5,041 bases of DNA from Altererythrobacter sp. (GTDB taxonomy: Bacteria > Pseudomonadota > Alphaproteobacteria > Sphingomonadales > Sphingomonadaceae), in the NCBI GenBank assembly GCA_023299945.1, contig JALZVZ010000211.1, positions 1-5,041 of the forward strand, in the 5' to 3' direction. The notes beneath the pieces were generated by a model. That model had not been told where the DNA came from. It searched no databases and worked only from the letters and a program-made list of their open reading frames with translations. This document shows positions 1 through 5,041 of this stretch, piece by piece. The translations under genes and the position numbers were made by a program. Position 1 is the first letter of the stretch. Each line of letters starts with the position of its first letter.

Positions 1-894
1 ATCTTGCGGTTCGATGATAGTTCGACCGGCGCGTTGCTGATCAATAATGATGATTGGCTTTCAAAGATTGGCTATATTGAAATGCTGCGTGATGTCGGTC
101 AGCATTTCACCATCAACCGGATGCTTACGTTTGATTCGGTGAAGACGCGGCTTGACCGCGAACAGCCGCTGACCTTTCTCGAATTTAATTACATGATCAT
201 GCAGGCTTATGATTATCTGGTGCTGGCGCGCGACTATGATTGCCAACTGCAATTGGGCGGCAGCGATCAATGGGGCAATATCGTCAATGGGATTGAGCTG
301 ACGCGGCGGATTGATGCCAAGGAAGTCTACGGTTTTACCGCGCCGCTGATTACACGTGCCGATGGCGCAAAGATGGGCAAATCGGTTGATGGTGCGATCT
401 GGCTGAATGAACAGCAGCTGCCCAGCTATGACTTCTGGCAATATTGGCGCAACACCGATGACCGCGATGTTGGCAAGTTCTTGAAGCTGTTTACTGATTT
501 GCCTTTGGACGAAATTGCGCGGCTTGAGGCGTTAGAGGGCGCAGAGATCAATGACGCGAAAGTGATCCTTGCCAATGAAGTGACGCGCATGGTCCGCGGC
601 GATGCTGCGGCCATCGCGGCAGAATCCACGGCCCGCGAAACTTTTGCCGGAGGCGGTGCTGGTGAGGATTTGCCAACCTTGTCAGTGGGCGCAGAAGGTA
701 TGCGCATCGGCGCGGCTTTAACAGCACTGGGATTTGTCGAATCAGGTAAGGAAGCTAAGCGAAAATTGGCAGAAGGCGCGGTCAAATTGGACGGTGAAAC
801 TGTGCAGGATGCCGGGTTTTTGATCCTTCCCAGAAATGATTCTCAAGTGAAATTAAGCCTAGGTAAGAAAAAGCATGGTCTAATTTCGCTATAA
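1..894 (+). CDS. tyrS: tyrosyl-tRNA synthetase, C-terminal part (5' end outside window)
   Basis: Class I aminoacyl-tRNA synthetase that activates tyrosine with ATP and charges tRNA-Tyr in the cytoplasm. The reading frame is open to the window edge (first codon ATC at 1), so the TTG at 4 is an internal codon and not the start. About 297 residues are visible against roughly 410 in the bacterial family, so the N-terminal part of the Rossmann fold with the HIGH motif is missing. Numbering from the codon at 4, the tyrosine-pocket pattern YxxxQxxD is present as Y63, Q67 and D70. The family motif GGSDQWGN lies at 85-92, and the ATP-binding KMSKS-type loop reads KMGKS at 123-127 (bases 370-384). An S4-type RNA-binding domain occupies about 228-296 and contacts the tRNA. 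The TAA stop is at 892-894. No convincing terminator follows. The identification is firm; only the missing N-terminus is unseen. Confidence 0.97.
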   Translation: MLRFDDSSTGALLINNDDWLSKIGYIEMLRDVGQHFTINRMLTFDSVKTRLDREQPLTFLEFNYMIMQAYDYLVLARDYDCQLQLGGSDQWGNIVNGIELTRRIDAKEVYGFTAPLITRADGAKMGKSVDGAIWLNEQQLPSYDFWQYWRNTDDRDVGKFLKLFTDLPLDEIARLEALEGAEINDAKVILANEVTRMVRGDAAAIAAESTARETFAGGGAGEDLPTLSVGAEGMRIGAALTALGFVESGKEAKRKLAEGAVKLDGETVQDAGFLILPRNDSQVKLSLGKKKHGLISL

Positions 895-1007
895 ATTGCC
901 GAGGGCGCGTGTTCAATTTGGGACAGTTCTGTTCCGAAACGGGATGTAACAACTTTACCAAATGTCAGCCTTTCTCACTCATTAGGGGATCACCGCAATA
1001 TTCCCTT

Positions 1008-1011
1008 GGAG
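1008..1011 (+). promoter_or_regulatory. Shine-Dalgarno GGAG of the PilZ gene
   Basis: GGAG at 1008-1011 lies 11 bases upstream of the GTG at 1023 and supports that start over the upstream in-frame GTG at 909. A second GGAG at 1032-1035 stands at the same 11-base distance from another in-frame GTG at 1047, so the initiation site is not fully settled. Confidence 0.55.
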
Positions 1012-1022
1012 TAATTAAAGCT

Positions 1023-1361
1023 GTGTCTTCTGGAGCAAACCTTAGCGTGACCGACCTACGTCATGCAGCCCGTCACCCGGTCGATTTTCCCGTCATTGGT
1101 GAACACCAAAAGCACGGTGATGTTGAAATGCATGTGTCGAATTTGTCGGCTCATGGCTTCATGATCGATGATGCAAAAGCCCTTGCGAAAGGTGACCGAG
1201 TAATCATCCGCCTGCCCATCGTTGGCCGGATCGAAGCCTATGTTATCTGGATTAGCGGCGAACGTGCAGGCTTCCAATTAGAACGCATTCTGCGCCTAGA
1301 TGATTTCATGGCTATTGTTGAGGCTCTCCAGCCAAACCCGCGTTTGCGCCGCTCGCGTTAA
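1023..1361 (+). CDS. single-domain PilZ protein, predicted c-di-GMP receptor
   Basis: A 112-residue protein that is essentially one PilZ domain, the family that binds cyclic di-GMP and passes the signal to motility, adhesion or polysaccharide machinery. Both ligand motifs are intact: RxxxR at R13-R17 and the (D/N)xSxxG motif as N40-x-S42-x-x-G45. The rest follows the beta-barrel pattern, with LPIVGRIEAYVIW at about 64-76, G83-F84 and a C-terminal helix rich in leucine and isoleucine (about 91-102). The tail ends with an arginine-rich stretch (R107 to R112). I chose GTG at 1023 because it has a GGAG and because the open frame back to GTG 909 encodes 38 residues that do not resemble PilZ and use codons rare here (AGG, GGA, GTA). 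GTG at 1047 is a nearly equal alternative giving 104 residues with all motifs kept. There is no output domain, so a partner protein is expected. It may share a transcript with the MFS gene 57 bases downstream. The domain call is strong; the process it controls is unknown. Confidence 0.88.
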   Translation: MSSGANLSVTDLRHAARHPVDFPVIGEHQKHGDVEMHVSNLSAHGFMIDDAKALAKGDRVIIRLPIVGRIEAYVIWISGERAGFQLERILRLDDFMAIVEALQPNPRLRRSR

Positions 1362-1384
1362 ATCGCGGCAGATAAATCCAAGCT

Positions 1385-1408
1385 TGGCAGGCCTATTTGA
1401 GACTGCCA
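1385..1408 (+). other. small inverted repeat just upstream of the MFS start
   Basis: TGGCAG at 1385-1390 is the exact reverse complement of CTGCCA at 1403-1408, giving a 6-bp stem with a 12-base loop. It ends on the A of an ATG at 1408, six bases before the GGAGG at 1414-1418. It has no following T tract, so it is not a typical terminator. It could influence ribosome access at the MFS gene, or it may be chance; a 6-bp repeat is weak evidence. Confidence 0.3.
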
Positions 1409-1413
1409 TGAGC

Positions 1414-1422
1414 GGAGGGTGA
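1414..1422 (+). promoter_or_regulatory. GGAGG directly abutting the GTG start of the MFS gene
   Basis: GGAGG at 1414-1418 is the only good Shine-Dalgarno-like sequence near the MFS gene, yet it touches the GTG start (1419-1421) with no spacer. The same bases lie in a four-codon reading frame beginning at ATG 1408 (Met-Ser-Gly-Gly) whose TGA stop at 1420-1422 overlaps the GTG as GTGA. An in-frame stop (TGA 1398-1400) and the lack of any other ATG, GTG or TTG before transmembrane segment 1 leave GTG 1419 as the only usual start. Translational coupling through the mini-ORF is one possible reading. Confidence 0.4.
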
Positions 1423-2723
1423 GCGAAACAGCACCCTCCTATAAACCACCGCACCCGCTGCAAATCCCCAATTTCCGCGCCTATTGGATCGCGCGGCTTG
1501 CGATGACTATCGCGCAATATGGCATGCTGATCATCATCAGTTGGCAGACATATACGATGGCGCGCGATGGCGGTATGAGTATTGCTGAAGCATCAGGCCA
1601 ACTGGCCTTGATCGGGCTGCTCCAGTTCGTTCCATTGTTCTTGCTCACGCCTTTTGTTGGCCTGGCTGCTGACCGGTTCGACCGGCGCAGCATCAGCCGT
1701 TTGACGGTGTTTTTGCAATTCTTATGCGCCGCCAGCCTTGCTTGGTTCACATGGACCGAAGTGATCAGCTTTCCCATATTGCTGGGCGTCGCGGTTGTGC
1801 TCGGTATTGCGCGTGCGTTTAGCGGCCCTGCCCTGTCCGCGCTTGCGCCAAATCTCGTTCCCAAAGAAGTTTTGCCGACGGCCATCGCGCTCTCATCAAT
1901 AGGGTGGCAAGTGGGCATGCTGGGCGGACCAGCGATTGCGCCCGCGCTTTACCGCATCATGCCAGCCTTGCCTTACGCGCTGTCGGCGGCATTGCTTGCC
2001 CTTTCGATTATCGCGCTGAGTTTCATCGGCAAGGTTCCGCAGCCCGCTTTAAAGAAGGGCGTGCGGCCAATCGGTCAAATTATCGACGGGCTTTCCTATG
2101 TGGTACGCAACAAGATGGTGCTGGGAGCGATCACATTGGATTTGTTTGCCGTTTTTCTCGCCGGTGCAGGAGCCCTGCTGCCCGCTTTTGCCCGCGATAT
2201 TTTGCAAGTGGGTGAGGAAGGCCTTAGCCTCCTCGCCCCAGCCCCAGCCATCGGCGCTGCGCTAACTGCCATTTGGTTCTCGTTCCGACCGCTAAAAAAC
2301 AATGTTGGGCCAATGATGCTGATGTCGGTTATCATGTTCGGTATCGCCACCATTGTGTTTGGTTTGTCGACATGGTTGCCGCTCAGCATTGCCATGTTGA
2401 TGATCGCTGGCAGCGCTGACATGTTTAGCGTCTATATCCGCCAATCGCTGATCCAATTGCACACGCCCGATGACAAGCGCGGCCGCGTCTCCTCTGTCTC
2501 GATGATGACGATCAGCGCATCGAATGAAGGCGGCGATGCGTTTTCCGGCAGTCTCGCTTATGTGATCGGCCCAGTGGCCGCCGTTGTGGCAGGTGGTGTC
2601 GGCGCGATTGTAACCGTATTGGTGTGGGCGCGAATATTCCCAGTGTTGCGAACAACAAAGACCTTCGATCCGCCCGCAGAACTGCTAGAAGAGGCGGAAA
2701 GCAAAACCCCGAGAGGAGAATGA
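1419..2723 (+). CDS. MFS transporter, EntS/MFS_3-like, 12 predicted membrane helices
   Basis: A 434-residue inner-membrane secondary transporter of the major facilitator superfamily, close in style to the EntS (enterobactin exporter)/MFS_3 group of proton-driven efflux proteins. Hydrophobic segments run at about 21-45, 60-82, 92-115, 118-142, 152-177, 184-204, then a cytoplasmic loop (about 205-231), and six more from about 233 to 415. The loop between helices 2 and 3 carries the MFS signature GLAADRFDRR at 81-90. Helix 4 holds RAFSGPALSALAP (132-144), typical of the group, and the second half has TPDDKRGRVSSV at about 349-360, matching the conserved segment before helix 11. Length is normal. 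GTG 1419 is the only conventional start before helix 1, although its ribosome-binding site is badly spaced. The stop is three bases before the cysteine synthase start, so the two are probably one operon. The substrate cannot be read from the sequence. The operon partner makes a cysteine-pathway metabolite a reasonable guess, but this is inference. Confidence 0.9.
   Translation: MSETAPSYKPPHPLQIPNFRAYWIARLAMTIAQYGMLIIISWQTYTMARDGGMSIAEASGQLALIGLLQFVPLFLLTPFVGLAADRFDRRSISRLTVFLQFLCAASLAWFTWTEVISFPILLGVAVVLGIARAFSGPALSALAPNLVPKEVLPTAIALSSIGWQVGMLGGPAIAPALYRIMPALPYALSAALLALSIIALSFIGKVPQPALKKGVRPIGQIIDGLSYVVRNKMVLGAITLDLFAVFLAGAGALLPAFARDILQVGEEGLSLLAPAPAIGAALTAIWFSFRPLKNNVGPMMLMSVIMFGIATIVFGLSTWLPLSIAMLMIAGSADMFSVYIRQSLIQLHTPDDKRGRVSSVSMMTISASNEGGDAFSGSLAYVIGPVAAVVAGGVGAIVTVLVWARIFPVLRTTKTFDPPAELLEEAESKTPRGE
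2714..2718 (+). promoter_or_regulatory. Shine-Dalgarno AGGAG of cysteine synthase gene
   Basis: AGGAG at 2714-2718 sits 8 bases before ATG 2727, inside the last codons of the MFS gene. It decides for ATG 2727 over the out-of-frame ATG at 2720, and its position within the upstream gene supports co-translation in one operon. Confidence 0.75.
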
Positions 2724-2726
2724 ACG

Positions 2727-3647
2727 ATGAAAGCTGCAAATGTTCTTGAGACGATTGGCGGCACGCCGCACATCCGGCTTGCGCGATTGTTCCCCAATCA
2801 CGAGGTTTGGGTAAAGTCTGAACGCTCTAATCCTGGTGGATCTATCAAAGACCGCATTGCATTGGCGATGGTTGAAGATGCCGAAAAATCGGGCGCGTTG
2901 AAACCAGGCGGAACGATCATTGAGCCAACATCGGGCAACACCGGCATTGGGCTGGCGATGGTGGCCGCGGTTAAGGGCTATAAATTGGTGCTGGTTATGC
3001 CGGAATCGATGTCGTTAGAACGCCGCCGTTTGATGCTTACCTATGGGGCCAGCTTTGACCTCACGCCAAAGGAAAAGGGCATGAAGGGCGCGATCGAACG
3101 TGCGACGCAATTGACCACGCAAACAGATGGTGCATGGATGCCGAGCCAGTTCGACAACCCCGCCAATGTCGCAGTGCATGTCGCCACCACTTCGCAAGAA
3201 ATCCTTGCAGACTTTGCTGACACACCCGTTGATGTGATGATCACCGGTGTTGGCACAGGCGGACATCTGACCGGCTGCGCCGAGGCGTTGAAGAAAGTAT
3301 GGCCCAGCATGAAAGCCTATGCGGTGGAGCCTGAACTTTCTCCCGTTATCAGCGGCGGCCAGCCGGGCCCTCACCCCCTGCAGGGGATTGGCGCCGGCTT
3401 CATTCCCAGCAATCTGGACACGGCAATTATCGATGGCGCGATTACCGTCGATGCAGAGGACGCGCGCGAAATGGCGCGGCAATGTGCACTGACAGAAGGG
3501 CTGCTCGTAGGGATATCTTCCGGTGCAACTCTGGCGGCTATTGCCAAGAAATTGCCTGATCTAGCGGCAGGCACACGTGTACTCGGCTTCAACTATGACA
3601 CGGGCGAGCGCTATCTTTCGGTGCCTGATTTTTTGCCCGTTGAGTAA
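2727..3647 (+). CDS. cysK: cysteine synthase (O-acetylserine sulfhydrylase), CysK family
   Basis: PLP-dependent enzyme of the beta-substituting fold type II family, catalysing the last step of cysteine synthesis in the cytoplasm: O-acetylserine plus sulfide gives cysteine plus acetate. The 306-residue length is usual for the family. The PLP Schiff-base lysine is K41 in NPGGSIKDR (35-43). The substrate loop TSGNTG is at 68-73, the Gln of the usual QF(E/D)NPAN segment is Q141, the phosphate-binding loop GTGGH is at 176-180, IQGIGAGF-like LQGIGAGF is at 218-225, and SSGA is at 264-267 with the PLP-ring-contacting serine expected there. The C-terminal DTGERYLS (291-298) is also typical. The usual GNTPLVRL near the N-terminus reads GGTPHIRL (11-18), and the HRETTGPEI-like stretch reads HVATTSQEI (151-159); I recall both as normal for a sphingomonad branch of CysK. 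The enzyme class is secure. A CysM-like or other donor specificity cannot be excluded. It begins three bases after the MFS gene. Confidence 0.93.
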   Translation: MKAANVLETIGGTPHIRLARLFPNHEVWVKSERSNPGGSIKDRIALAMVEDAEKSGALKPGGTIIEPTSGNTGIGLAMVAAVKGYKLVLVMPESMSLERRRLMLTYGASFDLTPKEKGMKGAIERATQLTTQTDGAWMPSQFDNPANVAVHVATTSQEILADFADTPVDVMITGVGTGGHLTGCAEALKKVWPSMKAYAVEPELSPVISGGQPGPHPLQGIGAGFIPSNLDTAIIDGAITVDAEDAREMARQCALTEGLLVGISSGATLAAIAKKLPDLAAGTRVLGFNYDTGERYLSVPDFLPVE

Positions 3648-3752
3648 GATTGGCGTTCGGGCTTCTGCGCCGAGTTAGATGAAATTACTAAGTTGGGACT
3701 TTGCTCCATTTTTGTGTGTTTGCGCGATTGTCGCTGCTGCACCATTAGTCAT

Positions 3753-3756
3753 GGAG
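3753..3756 (+). promoter_or_regulatory. Shine-Dalgarno GGAG of the PAS gene
   Basis: GGAG at 3753-3756 lies 7 bases before GTG 3764, an ideal distance. It decides the start of the PAS gene, because the nearby ATG at 3751 is out of frame and the first in-frame ATG (near 3869) would begin at the edge of the domain. Confidence 0.65.
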
Positions 3757-3763
3757 AATTCCA

Positions 3764-4210
3764 GTGAGCCCGCCAGTCCCTCGGCAAACCGCCCGCAACC
3801 CGTCTCAATGGGATGCCAATCAACTCAGCGATCGGCCGGCACAGCTTGGGCAAGTGACAGATCATGTCATGATTAAGCTGTTGGAGCGAAGCCGTGATTG
3901 CGTCAAAATTCTGGGGCTTGATGGCGCGCTGGAATTTATGAATTGCGGTGGTTTGGACACTCTCGATCACAGCGAGTTTGAGGGTGTACGCGGGCAAAAA
4001 TGGTGGGAGCTATGGCCACAGCATACGCAAGCGCCAGTCAAGGCTGCGTTTGAAAAGGCACGCGAGGGAAAAGAAACCGAATTCGTCGCGGAATGTCCAA
4101 CCGTGCAAGGCAATAAGCGCAAATGGAACGTGTGCCTAAAACCCATGCTAACCGATGATGGCAATATCGCCGGAGTTGTTTGCACCTCGCGCGATGTGGA
4201 TGCGGTATAA
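3764..4210 (+). CDS. stand-alone PAS-domain protein
   Basis: A 148-residue protein with a polar, proline-containing and probably flexible N-terminus (1-35) followed by one PAS domain filling the rest (about 36-148). PAS hallmarks visible are LLERSRDCVKILGLDGALEFMN (39-60), with the D45-C46 pair, the D53-G54 turn and N60. A helix and WWELWP segment follow at 80-85, then an AAFEKAREGKE connector at 94-104. The final beta strands contain WNVCLKPMLTDDGNIAGVV (121-139), and the domain closes with the SRDV (142-145) typical of a PAS end. No kinase, GGDEF, EAL, HTH or other output domain follows before the TAA at 4208-4210, and no membrane segment or signal peptide is seen. The flavin-binding NCRFLQ motif of LOV domains is absent. 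It probably senses a small molecule or redox state, or mediates protein contacts, working with an unknown partner. It has its own ribosome-binding site and is 116 bases from cysteine synthase, so it may be a separate transcription unit. The domain call is strong; the function is unknown. Confidence 0.85.
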   Translation: MSPPVPRQTARNPSQWDANQLSDRPAQLGQVTDHVMIKLLERSRDCVKILGLDGALEFMNCGGLDTLDHSEFEGVRGQKWWELWPQHTQAPVKAAFEKAREGKETEFVAECPTVQGNKRKWNVCLKPMLTDDGNIAGVVCTSRDVDAV

Positions 4211-4215
4211 ACACA

Positions 4216-4245
4216 AAAGGCCCGAGCAATTACGCCCGGGCCTCT
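4216..4245. terminator. bidirectional intrinsic terminator between convergent genes
   Basis: AGGCCCG at 4218-4224 pairs exactly with CGGGCCT at 4237-4243. One A-C mismatch and two further pairs (GC/GC, 4226-4227 with 4234-4235) extend the stem to a six-base loop, AATTAC. On the minus strand the hairpin is followed by TTTTGTGTTT, a good release tract for the acyl-CoA dehydrogenase message ending at 4274. On the plus strand it starts eight bases after the PAS stop and is followed by a looser T-rich run (about 4249-4259). The position between two converging stop codons supports use in both directions, stronger on minus. Confidence 0.75.
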
Positions 4246-4273
4246 CGATTAATTTATTTGCATGGCACAGTGC

Positions 4274-5041
4274 TTAGGCAGCTGTAGCGAAGGCCTCTGC
4301 TGGCAGGGCCATCATACTATCGCTGCCCGCCTCCAACTTGCGGCGAAGCGCACCGGCGTCGGGCAGATACCGCTCAGCATAATAAGCCGCTGAGGTCATT
4401 TTCGCATTGTAATAGGCTGCATCATCGGATCCGCCAGCCAAAGCTGCGTTCGCAGTTTTCGCCATACGCAGCCACATCAGGCCCAGCGTCACAATACCCA
4501 TAATGTGCATGTAATGATGCGCGCCTGCACCCAGATGATTGGGGTTTTGCATCGCATTCTGCATGAACCACATGGTGGCCGCTTTCTGCTCACCAAGCGC
4601 TTTTTCAAGTTTGCCAGCGATATCCGCGAGAGCCTCATTGCCTTTGGCTTCCGCAATTTCATCATCGATCAATTTGAAGAAAGCTTGGATCGCCGCGCCG
4701 CCTTTGCTTGCCAACTTGCGGCCGCACAGATCCATGGCTTGAACGCCATTGGCGCCTTCGTAAATCATCGCAATGCGGCTGTCGCGAACGAACTGTTCCA
4801 TACCCCATTCTGAGATATAGCCGTGACCGCCAAAGACCTGCTGCATATTGTTGGCAATGTCATAGCCTTTGTCGGTGCCGTACCCTTTGATCACAGGTGT
4901 AATCAGGCCAAGCAAAGCATCCGCATCGCTGCGCTCTTCCTCGGTTTGTGCATTGTGCGACAGATCGATCAGCAATGCGCCCCACATGCATAATGCGCGC
5001 TGTGCTTCATTGAACACTTTGGCATCCATCAACATGCGGCG
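4274..5041 (-). CDS. acyl-CoA dehydrogenase, long DmdC-like form, C-terminal part
   Basis: FAD-dependent acyl-CoA dehydrogenase, which introduces an alpha-beta double bond into an acyl-CoA thioester and passes electrons to an electron-transfer flavoprotein. The frame runs open past the window end (two Arg codons precede the Met at 5033-5035), so that Met is internal. About 255 residues are visible from a family of about 590-600. Numbering from that Met, QQVFGGHGYISEWGMEQFVRD at 65-85 is the classic C-terminal flavin/dimer signature, followed by RIAMIYEGANGVQAMDL at 87-103. The Glu at 93 in IYEG is where the catalytic base of the family lies; the usual following Thr is Ala here. A further domain of about 140 residues (about 110-253) follows, characteristic of the long acyl-CoA dehydrogenases that include 3-methylmercaptopropionyl-CoA dehydrogenase (DmdC). 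Many long-form paralogs use other acyl-CoAs, so substrate is open. The TAA stop is at 4276-4274 on the minus strand. It converges on the PAS gene. Confidence 0.93.
   Translation of the reverse strand, partial: RRMLMDAKVFNEAQRALCMWGALLIDLSHNAQTEEERSDADALLGLITPVIKGYGTDKGYDIANNMQQVFGGHGYISEWGMEQFVRDSRIAMIYEGANGVQAMDLCGRKLASKGGAAIQAFFKLIDDEIAEAKGNEALADIAGKLEKALGEQKAATMWFMQNAMQNPNHLGAGAHHYMHIMGIVTLGLMWLRMAKTANAALAGGSDDAAYYNAKMTSAAYYAERYLPDAGALRRKLEAGSDSMMALPAEAFATAA

Noticed and set aside
893..919. AAATTG/CAATTT inverted repeat after tyrS
   Set aside because: A six-bp, AT-only-rich stem with a 15-base loop and no run of T after it; likely chance.
918..924. TTGGGAC occurring upstream of both the PilZ gene (918-924) and the PAS gene (3693-3699)
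   Set aside because: A shared 7-mer at different distances from the two starts (about 98 and 64 bases), with no convincing -10 element at the right spacing. Not enough to call a shared promoter or operator.
909..1022. N-terminal extension of the PilZ frame back to GTG 909
   Set aside because: The 38 extra residues do not resemble a PilZ N-terminus and use codons rare in neighbouring genes. GTG 1023 has a GGAG and gives the usual single-domain length. The stretch is better read as a leader between tyrS and the PilZ gene.
2720..2722. ATG overlapping the MFS stop as a possible cysteine synthase start
   Set aside because: It is out of frame with the cysteine synthase. ATG 2727 is in frame and has an AGGAG at 8 bases.
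3652..3671. GGCG/CGCC hairpin just after the cysteine synthase stop
   Set aside because: Only four strong base pairs with a 12-base loop and no T tract; not enough for a terminator call.
3679..3876. 65-residue plus-strand ORF with a hydrophobic N-terminus, overlapping the PAS gene start
   Set aside because: It looks a little like a signal peptide, but it has only a weak GAG upstream and more than half of it overlaps the better supported PAS frame. The second half is low-complexity Ser/Ala/Pro/Arg typical of a shadow frame.
4505..4890. Plus-strand ORFs of 60-102 codons opposite the acyl-CoA dehydrogenase gene
   Set aside because: They lie wholly antisense to a strongly conserved coding region, have no recognisable domain, and are expected by chance in high-GC genes.

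Overview
The window looks like an ordinary chromosomal segment of an alphaproteobacterium, most likely a marine sphingomonad-type organism (Erythrobacteraceae/Sphingomonadales). The assignment rests on the style of the encoded proteins: a short PilZ domain starting near an RxxxR followed by HPVDFPV, a cysteine synthase ending in [14 protein letters not shown], and a long-form acyl-CoA dehydrogenase of the DmdC-like group. GTG starts and a base composition that looks by eye to be in the mid-50s % GC also fit. This placement comes from remembered family resemblance, not from a search. I see no transposase, integrase, phage gene, tRNA, rRNA, CRISPR array or long repeat, and no gene-free stretch longer than about 130 bases.

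Layout, left to right. Bases 1-894 (+) are the C-terminal part of tyrosyl-tRNA synthetase (tyrS), cut by the window edge. After a 128-base gap comes a single-domain PilZ protein (1023-1361, +), then a 57-base gap with a small hairpin, then a 12-helix MFS transporter of the EntS/MFS_3 type (1419-2723, +). Three bases later a cysteine synthase (2727-3647, +) begins. A 116-base gap leads to a stand-alone PAS-domain protein (3764-4210, +). A short hairpin at 4216-4245 separates it from the convergent acyl-CoA dehydrogenase (4274-5041, -), which is cut at its N-terminal side by the window end.

How the genes may work together. The MFS transporter and cysteine synthase are almost certainly co-transcribed, which suggests, without proving it, that the transporter handles a sulfur metabolite or a thiol-related compound. 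The PilZ protein upstream is on the same strand and may belong to the same transcript; it keeps both c-di-GMP contact motifs. The PAS protein has a sensory domain and no output domain, so it must act through a partner. tyrS and the acyl-CoA dehydrogenase are housekeeping and fatty-acid/sulfur-compound catabolism genes with no evident tie to the middle genes.

I looked for an undescribed system and did not find a strong candidate. The most unusual local feature is the start of the MFS gene, where the only Shine-Dalgarno-like sequence directly touches the GTG start, lies inside a four-codon mini-ORF whose stop overlaps that start, and is preceded by a small hairpin.
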